Shown: one piece after another, positions 34,215 through 44,520 of the stretch | How positions within the stretch are numbered: the first letter of the stretch is position 1 | How the letters are laid out: every line of letters starts with the position of its first letter | Notes under the pieces: generated by a model | Told to the model about the DNA's origin: nothing | The model's input: only the letters and a program-made list of their open reading frames with translations | Databases searched by the model: none | Translations under genes and position numbers: made by a program | NCBI GenBank assembly: GCA_023525975.1 | Contig: CM042032.1 | Span: 17,800,001 to 17,864,000, forward strand | Origin: Smallanthus sonchifolius | Lineage: Eukaryota > Streptophyta > Magnoliopsida > Asterales > Asteraceae | DNA length: 64,000 bases | Direction of reading: 5' to 3'

Positions 34215-37200
34215 TTAGTTAGATTTGGAGACCCAAGCCATTGTGGTCTTGGGTCGTACGTCTTTCTCAAAATAAACTACTTCTTTCAACTCACAGTCAT
34301 GATGACTGTTCAAAATTTGTGAATCTTTGGAGGAATTGGGAACAGGAGATTGAGAACCTTTTACTTTCTTGTTCCAGGAACTCTTTTGATTCTTAACCAG
34401 AACAGGAGACTTTGGCTCAACCACAGCCGGTGAACTTGTGGAAGCTTCACCTGATTGAGCTTTAGTCAGCTGTTCCAGCTTTCTCAACCTCTTATTCCTT
34501 CTTCTTCTCTGTGGCTTAGAGAGTCTAGCCACAGATTTGATCTTTGGCTTTGCCATCGGTTGGACTGGTGGTTTCACCACATTCTGCTTTGGACTTTTGG
34601 GAGATTTCACTGTTGGCGACGTAGGAATAACAGCTGGTTGTGTAACAACAGGCCGTTTCCCTTTGTTCTTTGAGGGACAGTTCACAAAAATGTGACCAAC
34701 CAAGCCACAGTGAAAACACATTCTCTTGTCCACATGAGTTCTCTTGTAAGGCTCATTAGATCTGGCCTTAGAAAACTCTCCATTATGAGCAGGAGGAGTT
34801 GGTTTCTGAACAGCAGTCTGAACCTTAACAGTTTGATTTTTGGGAGTATAGTATTTTTCCAAATTTTCTTTGTAACCAAACCCAAAGTGAGCTGAAAAAG
34901 CCTCTTTCTTTACTTGGTTAAGGTTTGTATACCCCCCCATAAAGCATTACTTTAAGTTTATCATTTGATTCAATAACATCAGGTTCAGTTAAAATGCAAT
35001 TATCACCATTAGTGATAATGTTTTTCTTGACTTTCTGTTCAGTCAACAACTCCTTAGATACTACTCCTTCAGGGCAAGAGTTAACCGACCCATCTTCAGA
35101 AGCAGTAACAAACTCCTCACTAGATGTGGAGTTAGCCTTACTTGAGGATTCATCCTTTTTAGGGGAATCATCCTTATCAGAGGACTCATCTAGACAAGTG
35201 AGATCAATGTCTAATAAGCCATTGACAAACTTCCCACTGATTGGTGGAGGAATGGCATTGGTACCAAGACCTAGACCATTCATTTTCCTCACTACAGATT
35301 CGTAGTGTTCCACCACAAAGCGAGACTATTTCAACTTCTCATTAGTGCATTTTAACTGCAAGATCTCATTTTGCAGTTTGTTGATTTCATTGTTCCGTTT
35401 TTCCAACCCCTTATAAGCAATATCCAAGTGAAGCTGTTGATCGCTAATTTTTAAAGAATACTCACGTTTTTCCTTTTTCAACGTTTCAATAGACTCTTTA
35501 AAACATTTTTCATTTTCTTTATAGTTTAGAGCTGCCATACTTAGGGGTTCGATTTTGTCTTGGAGCTTAGAATTTTAGAGTTTTAGCCCTAGACACTTAG
35601 AACATGTAACAACAGAAAAGGGATTAGAGTCTACCTCATGAGATGAACTTGTTGCTTCTCCAATGGCCATGAGAGCAACAACAGTCGATTCCTCTTTCTC
35701 AGCTACAGAAGCTTTCTTTCCTTCAGCTTCCTCCTCTTCCTCTGTAGCAGCAGTAGTAGACTCTTTTAGGTCAGCCATAGAAGCTTCCCTTCCCTATGCT
35801 TCCATCATTTCCATGATCTCAGCCATGAGACCAACCTGTGTTTGTGCGATGATGGCATCCTCCAGATGAACGCCCCAATCAAAGCTGTCGTCCTGTTGGG
35901 CTACCAGTGCATTGGACGTTCCACCTTGGCTTTGATTGTGGTGGTTTGGATTGTTGTGGCCATTGCTGTTTCCTTGGCAAGGTCTGGTGAAACTAGAGGC
36001 CGGTGCTCGGTCTTTTTGACACTCACGAGCAAAGTGTCCATAGTTCAGACACTTGTAGCATTTGGCCTTGGATTTATCAAATCCAACCTTGGCATTAGAA
36101 TGCCCACCAATGAATTTTCTTCCTGTTCTGTTCAGGAAATGCTTGGCCCTCCTCAATAACATGGCCATATTCCATTGAATATCCATGTCCTCAATATCAT
36201 CAGGATCCACTTGGTTAAAGTCTTCTTCAATAGTTTCAGGATCCGTAAGCTTTCCACGTATGGAATTCTCATAGGCAAGCATACATGATGAAAAAAGTGT
36301 TACATGATCTTCAGCTATTTTGGCTATAGCTGAGTGGTTAGCTGAAGACATAGCTGGAGGATTTCTTGAGGTATTTTGATGATGAGACCCCAACCCTGAT
36401 CCTGAAGCTTAGCAAGCATGACCACCACACCCAGTTGAGTGGTCTTTTTCACTAGGATTTCCAGTGAAGAGGGCAATTCCGGAGCCCGATGAGTTGGATG
36501 TAGAAGTCGTCCCATGATACATAGAAGGGTCTTGAATCTGGGGTCTTCCTGAGCTCTCCTTTATTTTCATGTTCATTTCATGAGCTTGAATCTTTCCTAT
36601 TGCTTCCTCTACTGTCAACTCATAGAATTTAGGATTTTCCCTCATCAGGGTTGTGTACATCTCAAATTTGGGTGGTAAAGCATCCAAAAACTTTTCCACC
36701 ATCTCTTCAGCTGGATACTTGAGGTCAAAAGCCTTCAACTCAGTCTGTAAATGATAGAACCTAGAGATGAGGTCATCTAGAGATTCGTTCTCAAAAAATC
36801 TGAAGCACTCATACTGCTTCCTGAGAAGATCCCGCTTACTCTTCTTGATGTCACTATTTCCTTCGAATCTCTACTGTAAAGCTTTCCAGAGATCCTTAGA
36901 ATTGTCATACCCTCGAAAACTGAGGAACAATTCCAAAGTTAATGCCATAGTGATTGAACCAAGTACCTTCTTCTCTCGATCATATGCTTTCTTTTCTTCC
37001 TCATCGAGTTTAGAAATAGGCTTGGGCAATTCATCATCAAGATAGATGTGTGTGGGATGCTTATATCCCTCAAGGATTGGTATCCATAGCGATGAGTCGG
37101 TATAAGAAATGTAGTGCTCAAAACGTGCCTTCCAATTGGAATAATCGTTTACGTTTAGTAACTTAGGTGGTTTATGAGGTGTACCGATCTCATTATCATA

Positions 37201-37245
37201 GTTTAACATGTTTCCAAGATTCTGAAGGTTCGACATAGTGAACAC
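34215..37245 (-). pseudogene. Copia D gag
   Basis: Starts at 37245 (MFTMSNLQN) and keeps one frame to about 34935, with stops near 36872, 36410, 35796, 35577 and 35328; a length change in a G7 run (34932-34938) shifts to the final frame, which ends at 34215. Features in order: gag core (NDYSNWKARFEHYI; FLDALPPKFEMY), first CCHC knuckle CYKCLNYGHFAREC (about 36060), long coiled coil (35540-35330), acidic Ser-rich part, second knuckle CFHCGLVGHIFVNC (about 34720), basic RRRRNKRLRKL, and a TTMAWVS tail. The layout equals that of element C gag, where two knuckles lie close together. Confidence 0.88.
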
Positions 37246-37811
37246 TTAGTCAAAATTCAGAAAAATCAGACACAGTTGCGCACTTGGGATTGGCCTTGCG
37301 CACTTGAGAAATAGTCTTGCGTATCTAAGACTTGCTCTTGCGTACTTGTAAGTACGCAGGAGGAAATGATTAAGTACGCAGGATATAACTTAAGTTCACA
37401 CAAGTTCAGTCTTGCGCACTTGTAAGTACGCAGGAGATAACTCTTGCGTATTTAGTAAGTACGCAGAAAACTGTACTTTTTAACAAAAATGGTAAGTACG
37501 CAGGATACCTTTTCAGCAACTCTCACCAACCTTTTCCGGTGACTGGAAAATCACCGGAGATGGTAAAAATTGGCCTGATGATTAATGCAAATGAGCCAAA
37601 GGGTCAGAAACTTGTTTCTAACCAACCTTTGATGCTCAAATAACTCAAATACACAACAAAAATTGGTTTTTGAGAGATTTTTGCTTCTAAAAAAGTGCTC
37701 AAGAGCTACCACTTTTTTATCACAAAAATCAACAAAAATACCTCTTTTTGCTTGTAAAACTCAGTAAAAACGTCTCCAAACTCACTTACAACACTCGAAT
37801 TCAAGAGCAAT
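37246..37811 (-). other. Leader of Copia element D with iterated hairpin motifs
   Basis: Untranslated leader between PBS and gag. 37270-37510 contains about ten TGCG[TC]ACTT or AAGT[AG]CGCA half-sites, several paired as hairpins, matching those of the LTR. Confidence 0.75.
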
Positions 37812-37823
37812 GCTCTGATACCA
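37812..37823 (-). other. Primer-binding site of Copia element D
   Basis: TGGTATCAGAGC on the minus strand, 2 bp inside the 5' LTR. Confidence 0.92.
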
Positions 37824-37825
37824 CT

Positions 37826-38217
37826 TGTAGGTCCCCTTCGTGTGTGTCGGATCGTTGCATGCAAGTGGTCTACTAGTCGGACCGGGTGCGGAATACCCGT
37901 GACTAGGCGGAGAGTCTAACTAAAACAAAGTAAACCAAACACGAGAGTCACAATAAAAGCTCTTTCTATTATAAACACTCGACGGTTACAGAGAGATTAT
38001 AAATTGCGTACTTAACAAACTGAGTTCGTCTAAGATATGAGTTCTGCGTACTTATCCTTTGTGAACCAAACCTATTTATACAGACCTGATGCCTGCGCAC
38101 TTAGCAAGTGCGCAGGACCAAATGCTCTTGCGTACTTAGCAAGTATGCATGGGTCTTCCTGCGTACTTGCTAAGTACGCAGGAGCTTTCTCCTGCGCACA
38201 TGTAAGTGTGCAAAACA
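37826..38217 (-). repeat. 5' LTR of Copia element D, truncated
   Basis: Matches 24995-25388 with the same hairpins (for example 38092-38116) and TATAAATA (38073-38080, minus strand). Similarity to the 3' LTR stops at about 38217-38220, leaving about 150 bp of U3 missing; element B sequence follows at once. Confidence 0.9.
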
Positions 38218-39184
38218 CTTTATAACTTCATCCAAGATGATGTTATTCCTGAATTCTCTTATGAAGGAGTAATAGATTCTATGGACTCTATTGAACATAT
38301 CACTATGCCTGAGGATACTGCTCAATCCAAGATTGATACTGATGATGAAAATGTTCAATCCAATATAGATGATGATGCTAATGCTACTCACACTGTGTAT
38401 CCTAAGCTGAATGAAGAACCAGTGATGTATAGAAATACAGGAATGACTAGAGAACAGTGGAGAGAAGTTGTGAAAAGCTGGAAGAAGGTGCTACCCAAGT
38501 CACAAGTACAACCTGCTCAAAAAGAAAGACATGTGAATAAGGAGAGGTGTATTGGAAGAATCATAAGTTGGTTTTATGATAATAACACAAAGTTGTTTGC
38601 TCTTAAAAGATCTGATGGTGTTCAATACTTAAAGCCTAGGGTCAAGTATTTCAATACCTTGCCAAGGTGTGAAATGAAAGGTCTAGCTTCAAAACCACTT
38701 ATTAATAGATCAAAGTTTGGAATAGCTGATGTGATTGCTAACTTGATCAAAAGAGAAGGTGGATCGGGGAAGTATGAAAGGCTGAAGCCTCAGGAAGGAA
38801 AAAGAGTGAAGATTATAGATCAAAAGACTGGGATAGTGACCTGTAAGTACAAGTTTAAACCAGTACGTGCTGTACAGAAAGATACCATTGAAGAAGATTC
38901 CACAAGATTTTCTTAGGAATATGAAATGGTGGTATGTAGATGTTAATACTGGTGAAGCAAGGATTGCTGATAAAGATAATAAGGTCATTCTGAGTTTCTA
39001 TGATGCAATGAATATTATTAAAGTTTCAATGAAAGATCAGAGGACGTTGAGAAAGAATGAGATCATGTTCACTGATGAATGGAGAGAACAAGGATTGCAG
39101 TATAAGAGAGTTTTGGAGATTTGTAGAAGATATGGAGTGCATGCAGGCAGCAGATTACCGGATAACTGGAAGAGCTCATCATAA
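38218..39184 (+). pseudogene. Accessory-ORF 3' part of SIRE-like element B
   Basis: Open from the junction to 38916 (frame 1), then 38867-39184 in another frame after a small frameshift near 38875. The first part is acidic, then holds a W-x-Y module (IISWFYDNNTKLFALKRSDG) and basic spacer. The second part holds IPLKKIPQDFLRNMKWWYVD followed by TGEA. Both blocks align by eye with the decayed D ORF (26215-25600), so the two elements share this protein end. The stop is 42 bp before the LTR. The 5' remainder of the ORF and the element is missing. Function unknown. Confidence 0.7.
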
Positions 39185-39225
39185 AGACTGAAGACTGAAG
39201 ATCAAGCTATTGTCAAAGGGGAGTC

Positions 39226-39667
39226 TGTTAGGACATAGATTGTATGACGAAAGCTTTGTAATAGTTTAGATCTAAATGTCTTTATGTTTTTGTATTAAAT
39301 GTTTTCTAAGTGTTTATACAAGTTATGCTAAAGGCGAACTTGTCAAGTTCGCCTGGTCTATCAGAAGCGAACTTGTTAAGTTCGCTTAGTCTATTAGAGG
39401 CGAACTTCTTAAGTTCGCCTAATACAGAGCGTGTGTCTATAAATAGAGTTTACATAGTTTATTATGAGAAGGAGCGAAAGAATGAGTGAATAGATTGATC
39501 AAGTCTGTAAACTCTATGATTGTTGGAATACAAAGTTAATGTTATTTACCTGATTGTTTCTATTGTCTATTTTGTATACAATCGTTGATTCGGTAGGATT
39601 CCGCACTCCGCATTAACGATACGTCTTATCACGAGAACAATCTGTAGAACAGCCATGTGGACCTACA
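39226..39667 (+). repeat. 3' LTR of SIRE-like element B (442 bp)
   Basis: It starts TGTTAGGACATAG after the purine run AAAGGGGAG (39216-39224) and ends GGACCTACA. Three hairpins (39332-39354, 39365-39387, 39398-39420; arms AGGCGAACTT or AAGCGAACTT) lie just upstream of TATAAATA (39438-39445). Confidence 0.88.
39332..39445 (+). promoter_or_regulatory. Hairpin array and TATA box of the B LTR
   Basis: Three 10-bp-arm, 3-nt-loop hairpins end 17 bp before the TATA box. The second has a compensated change in both arms (AAGCG/CGCTT). Confidence 0.65.
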
Positions 39668-40078
39668 GTTAGTCCCGAGGCATAATAACATGAATGTAGT
39701 CCGTAGCATGTGGATTTTCAAACATAAAACAAAATTTGACGGCTCTTTAGAGTGCTACAAAGCTCGTTTAGTTTGTGATGGCAGGTCTCAACAGGTTGGC
39801 ATTGATTGTGGGGACACCTTCAGTCCGGTTGTTAAACCGGCTACCATCAGAACAGTTCTTTCTTTGGCCCTATCTCACTCTAAGCCAATTCACCAACTAG
39901 ATGTAAAGAACGCCTTTCTACATGGGAAACTCACTGAAACAGTGTATATGTATGAGCCACCGGGGTTTAAGGATAATAGATACCCGCACCACGTCTGCTT
40001 ATTAAAGAATTCGTTATATGGTTTGAATCAAGCCCCACGGGCGTGGTACCAAAGGTTTGCCGACTATGCCTCTAAAAT
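39668..40078 (+). pseudogene. Copia element F reverse transcriptase fragment
   Basis: Open from the end of the B LTR with Copia RT motifs SMWIFKHKTK, YKARLVCDG, LDVKNAFLHGKL and LYGLNQAPRAWY, up to about 40090. The part with the YVDD active site is missing: sequence jumps to the RT-RNase H connection. It differs from elements B-E and is probably a separate Copia lineage. The 5' part of pol is gone, apparently because B inserted here and was later trimmed. Confidence 0.85.
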
Positions 40079-40084
40079 CGGTTT

Positions 40085-40812
40085 CTACCCCTGTGGACAC
40101 AAAGTCTAAACTTAATACCAATTCCGGTTCTCTCTTCGAAGATGGAGGCACTTAATTTCGTCAATTAGCCGGGGCGCTTCAATATCTCACCTTCACTCGT
40201 CCAGATATTAGCTATGTCTTTCAAAAAATTTGCATGCATATGCATGCGCCTTGGACATCACATTGGAATGCTCTAAAGCGGATACTTCGGTATATCCAAG
40301 GAACCTTAAGTCACAGCCTACACCTTACCAAGTCTTTGATCTCCTATACTGAGGCAGACTGGGCTGGGTGCCCCGACACATGACGTTCTACCTCATGTTA
40401 TTGTGTGTACTTAGGTGACAACCTTCTATCTTGGACTTCTAAGCGTCAACCTGTCATATCCCGTTCGAGCGCCGAGGCTGAATATGTAGTCTTCGAAACT
40501 TGTTGGATTCGTAACTTGTTACTAGAACTCCATCATTCTCCGACTTATGCTATGTTGGTTTATTTTGAGAACATTAGTGCTATCTACCTCTCTTGCAACC
40601 CAGTTCAACACCAACGTACCAAACACATCCAGTTAGACATTCACTTTTTTCGTGAAAAGGTGGCACGCGGAGAGTTCCGAGTTCTACATGTTCCATCCAA
40701 GCATCATATCATTGATATCTTCACCAAAGGATTTCCTCTTGTTCTCTTTGATGATTTCAGACACAGTCTCAATGTTCGTGAACCTCCCATTAAGACTGCG
40801 TGGGTATATTAA
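40085..40812 (+). pseudogene. Copia element F RNase H
   Basis: After the internal deletion, decayed RNase H follows (FTRPDISYV, then SYTEADWAGCPDT) with stops near 40155 and 40381, and an open stretch from 40405 containing SRSSAEAEYVVFE and QRTKHIQLDIHFF to the natural stop at 40812. Confidence 0.85.
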
Positions 40813-41262
40813 CCGAGATATATGTAATTAGCTAGAAACATGGGATTAGCTAAGCGTCAACCTGTCATATCCCGTTCGAGCGCCGAGGCTGAATATGTAG
40901 TCTTCGAAACTTGTTGGATTCGTAACTTGTTACTAGAACTCCATCATTCTCCGACTTATGCTATGTTGGTTTATTTTGAGAACATTAGTGCTATCTACCT
41001 CTCTTGCAACCCAGTTCAACACCAACGTACCAAACACATCCAGTTAGACATTCACTTTTTTCGTGAAAAGGTGGCACGCGGAGAGTTCCGAGTTCTACAT
41101 GTTCCATCCAAGCATCATATCATTGATATCTTCACCAAAGGATTTCCTCTTGTTCTCTTTGATGATTTCAGACACAGTCTCAATGTTCGTGAACCTCCCA
41201 TTAAGACTGCGTGGGTATATTAACCGAGATATATGTAATTAGCTAGAAACATGGGATTAGCT
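40441..41262 (+). repeat. Perfect 411-bp tandem duplication in the F RNase H region
   Basis: 40441-40851 and 40852-41262 appear identical base for base, including the RNase H C-terminal frame (second copy 40840-41223) and 40 bp beyond its stop. Absence of differences in otherwise decayed sequence points to a recent event or an assembly duplication. Confidence 0.85.
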
Positions 41263-41264
41263 AG

Positions 41265-41658
41265 TGTTAGGACATGTTTTGTAACTGTTGATAAAATTCT
41301 ATGTAAGTTCTGCTAGAGATCAGAGGTGAACTTAATAAGTTCGCTTAAGTCTATCAGAGGCGAACTTATTAAGTTCGCTTAGCCTATTAGAGGCGAACTT
41401 AATAAGTTCGCCTGGTGCAGAACTATTGTCTATAAATAGGATATTTCAGCAGAAACAGAGTAGGGATACAAGACAGATTAGAGACGAGAGAAATTCTGTA
41501 ATCTTGTAACCTGATATTGTGGTGGAAATACAAAGAGTTTATTTACACCGTTGTTGTTGATTGTGTTACACGAGCACGTTGATCATGGATTCCGCATGTT
41601 ATCACCGTGTCCTACCACGAGTCTAGAGATCCGTCATGCACCGAATGAGGGACCTACA
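41265..41658 (+). repeat. 5' LTR of element C (394 bp)
   Basis: Starts TGTTAGGACATG, ends GGACCTACA. Hairpins at 41334-41356, 41358-41380 and 41391-41413; TATAAATA at 41431-41438. Confidence 0.92.
41334..41438 (+). promoter_or_regulatory. Hairpin array and TATA box of the C 5' LTR
   Basis: Three AGGCGAACTT/AAGTTCGCCT-type hairpins with 3-nt loops, the last ending 17 bp before TATAAATA. Confidence 0.65.
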
Positions 41659-41660
41659 AG

Positions 41661-41672
41661 TGGTATCAGAGC
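41661..41672 (+). other. Primer-binding site of element C
   Basis: TGGTATCAGAGC, 2 bp after the LTR. Confidence 0.92.
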
Positions 41673-41969
41673 TTATGCTCTTGATTAGTAAAAGATTCAT
41701 GGTGTTTTCGTGTCCAATCAACATCAAAATTCAGAGAATTTGAAGGATTTTTCATCTTTTTCGTGTTCTTGATAAAAATGGAAGATTTTTGATCAAGTTG
41801 GATTGATTTTGGATTGGTTTGAAGAAGTTGATCCGAGAGGATTGTTCCTAATCAGTTTCTACACAATCATACGGTTCAGAATTGCTTAATTCCATCATTT
41901 TGATCAGAAATCATGATTTTCAGCCGAGTTTGTTCGTGTTTGGGTTTCTGAGTTTGTTTCAGCTGTTTT

Positions 41970-42150
41970 AGGCGAACTTGCTGAGTTCTTGTGCAGGCGA
42001 ACTTAGCAAGCGAACTTATTAAGTTCGCTTCTCACAGTTTAAGCGAACTTAATCAGTAGGCGAACTTAATCAGGCGAACTTTACAAGTTCGCTTTGGTCA
42101 AATTCGCTCGGGTCAATTTAGCTTGTACAGTATCAGGCGAACTTAGTGAT
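41970..42150 (+). repeat. Leader copies of the GCGAACTT hairpin motif
   Basis: About nine GCGAACTT or AAGTTCGC sites, some paired as hairpins (for example AAGCGAACTT/AAGTTCGCTT near 42008-42030), repeat the LTR motif in the untranslated leader before gag. Confidence 0.75.
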
Positions 42151-42328
42151 CTTAAAAAAAAAAGTTTGAATTTTCGAGTTTGGCGGGAAAATTCTTCTTG
42201 TTCAAATTTTTTAGGGAAAGTTTATATGGTCGTTTTGAATAATTTTTAAAATTTTGAATTTTCGAAATTTTTTAAAAAGAGTATTTTGGCGGGAAATTTT
42301 TTCCGGATAATTTCGTAAAAATTTCAAA

Positions 42329-44368
42329 ATGTCAATTTCATGTGTTGATAATGAGATTGGAACTATGCCACCGAGACTTTTGTGCATATCAGATTTTCGT
42401 AGCTGGAAAGTCCGGTTCGAACAGTTCGTATCAGAAACTGATGAAAACTTTTGGACATCCATATTTGAAGGATATGTGAATCCTGCTTATGATTATATGA
42501 GATATTATGATGTTTCTAAACCAGTGACAGCTCTTAGTAAACTAGAAAAGCAGAAGTTTGATCGAGAGATGAAGACGCGTGAAACTTTAACGATGTCTTT
42601 ACCTAAAGAAATTATTCATAGTCTCGGGAAGTGTCCAAATTCAAGAGATCTATGGGAATCATTAAAGAAAAAGGGTGAAGCAACTTCTCAAGCGTTTGTA
42701 GTCTTGATCAAAGAAGTATTGGAGATGCCGAGTTATTCTCAAAGTGATTCTTCTGCAGATTTAACTAATAGTGAGAGTATTCGTTCTGGTGACAGTACTC
42801 AAACTACTGAGACTAATGTGATGACTGAAGAAAGTTTTCAGACAGTTGAAGATGATCTGAGTGAATTAGAAACTGATGCAGAGCCGGTCATTGTTGATCA
42901 AAAGAGTGAAGCTGATGATGACGTTTTCATGGCTCCTGGTGCATCTTCTTCAGAAGAAAAAGCTGAGGTACTTTCTAACTCTGAAACGTTTTGTTCTAAC
43001 TGTGTTTCAGTTAAGGATAAAATGATGAGGGTTATGGATGACAATGTAAACCTCATTTGTGATATGAAATCGATGCACACGGTAAATCAGAAACTAAAAG
43101 ATAATGAGAATGTGTGTATTGAGAGAATAGAATCACTAAAGAGGGACATAAATTCTCTGACTTTGGAGATCAAAGAGCAGGCATATCACCTGGATATGTC
43201 CTTTGCAGAAATTGAGAAAAGAAATAATGATCTTGTTGAGAAAGATAAGGAACTAGTTGAATCTAAAGCAGAGGTGATCAAATTGCATAGAAAATTAGAA
43301 AGCTTTGCAATATTATCATTCTTATTAGGATATTATCATGAGAATACTGAAGAGGGGAAGGGAACTAGTGGTATTGGCTATGTTCCTCCACCATTCAACG
43401 GAAATTATTCTGTTACACCTGAGATTATAAACGATGAGGATTTAGATCCTAAGACTGTGTTGAAGGTGAATCCTGTCACAGGTGAAGATATGGTGTATTT
43501 TGATGAGAGTGATGATGAATATTTTGATGAAGCTAAGGTAGAGGGGATACCGAAAGAGGTTAAGAATGAAGACTCGAAGGTTGATTCTAATTCATCTGGA
43601 AATTATACATTTGGAAGTTCTTCAAATTCAAGGAGAGTTCCATATGTCAGAGATTATAAAGACAAACGTACATGTTTTCATTGTAATGAGATAGGACACA
43701 TTGTGGTGAACTGTCCTTACAAAAATAAAGGAAAGAAGCATGTAGTTCCTGAGAAGATGAAGCCTGAATCAAAACCTGTTGAGAAAAAGTTTATTCATTC
43801 TCAAATTCAAAAAGAAGTTCATGTACGAGAATCTTCTTCAAGTGCATCTTATCGTGTGAAGATTTCTTATATGAGAGAATATAGTGAGAAGAGATCTTGC
43901 TTTTATTGTGGTCGTGTGGGTCATATTCGGATTGCTTGTCCACACAAAGCCAAAGGTAACCGAAATGTTACTCCAGAAAAGGTAAGAACTCATGGTCAGC
44001 CTTATGTTAACCCAAATGTGGTTAAACCTCATGATACACCAAAGGGTAATTCAAAATATGAGGTTAGGCTTTCTAGACCTCAAAGACGGAGGAGAAACAG
44101 AAGATTGAGAAAACCTTTAGATCAACAAGAGTTTTCACTAACAAATCAATTTTCAAATGAAAGAAAGTGTTCAAACACTTCACATTCTAAGCAAAAAGAA
44201 CTTAATGACCAGAAGTATGTTTGGAAATCAAAAGTTTCTGTTTCGGATTCTTCGGAACAATCTCCGAAAATCGATGAGAGATTCGATTGTGAATGGAGTG
44301 AGGTTTATTATTTTGATACAGATGGACGACCCATGACTACCATGGCTTGGGTCCTAATTTCAAATTAA
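42329..44368 (+). CDS. Element C Gag, intact (679 aa)
   Basis: The only uninterrupted long gag in the window. Gag should coat and package element RNA in cytoplasmic particles (family knowledge). Residues 1-140 hold the gag core (FRSWKVRFEQFV; EKQKFDREMKTRETLTMSLP). An acidic Ser/Thr/Glu-rich part follows, then a coiled coil (about 240-340), then two CCHC knuckles: CFHCNEIGHIVVNC (about 450) and CFYCGRVGHIRIAC (about 530). A basic RRRRNRRLRKP patch and a TTMAWV tail end it, as in D gag. The first knuckle site seen in D gag after the core is missing, so this gag is shorter there. ATG 42329 is the first in frame after the leader. With pol absent, movement would need enzymes from another element. 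Confidence 0.88.
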   Translation: MSISCVDNEIGTMPPRLLCISDFRSWKVRFEQFVSETDENFWTSIFEGYVNPAYDYMRYYDVSKPVTALSKLEKQKFDREMKTRETLTMSLPKEIIHSLGKCPNSRDLWESLKKKGEATSQAFVVLIKEVLEMPSYSQSDSSADLTNSESIRSGDSTQTTETNVMTEESFQTVEDDLSELETDAEPVIVDQKSEADDDVFMAPGASSSEEKAEVLSNSETFCSNCVSVKDKMMRVMDDNVNLICDMKSMHTVNQKLKDNENVCIERIESLKRDINSLTLEIKEQAYHLDMSFAEIEKRNNDLVEKDKELVESKAEVIKLHRKLESFAILSFLLGYYHENTEEGKGTSGIGYVPPPFNGNYSVTPEIINDEDLDPKTVLKVNPVTGEDMVYFDESDDEYFDEAKVEGIPKEVKNEDSKVDSNSSGNYTFGSSSNSRRVPYVRDYKDKRTCFHCNEIGHIVVNCPYKNKGKKHVVPEKMKPESKPVEKKFIHSQIQKEVHVRESSSSASYRVKISYMREYSEKRSCFYCGRVGHIRIACPHKAKGNRNVTPEKVRTHGQPYVNPNVVKPHDTPKGNSKYEVRLSRPQRRRRNRRLRKPLDQQEFSLTNQFSNERKCSNTSHSKQKELNDQKYVWKSKVSVSDSSEQSPKIDERFDCEWSEVYYFDTDGRPMTTMAWVLISN

Positions 44369-44520
44369 TATTTCTTGTTAGATGTGCAGGATTTACCAAG
44401 AGGGACTATTAATACCATTTTGGTTGTTGATAGTGGTGTTTCTAAGCACATGACAGGGAATGACATCTGCAAGAGTAAAGAGTTGTTGATAACTGAGAAT
44501 ATTTTTGATTCAACGACTTG
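44369..44520 (+). pseudogene. Truncated protease start of element C
   Basis: After the gag TAA, a frame continues through a splice-acceptor-like GTGCAG (44384-44389) into VVDSGVSKHMTGN, the Copia protease motif, and is lost within about 30 codons at the internal deletion. Same frame as gag here, unlike D and E. Confidence 0.75.

Larger units (their letters stand above)
24995..38217 (-). mobile_element. SIRE-like Copia retrotransposon D (minus strand), 5' LTR truncated
   Basis: Read on the minus strand: partial 5' LTR, PBS, leader, gag with two zinc knuckles, protease, integrase, RT, RNase H, a 2-kb non-coding spacer, a long accessory ORF, polypurine tract and 3' LTR. Integrase before RT identifies Copia. 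The long coiled-coil gag and extra 3' ORF fit the SIRE/Maximus lineage (family knowledge). Multiple frameshifts and stops are present. No target duplication can be scored because the 5' end is missing. Confidence 0.9.
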
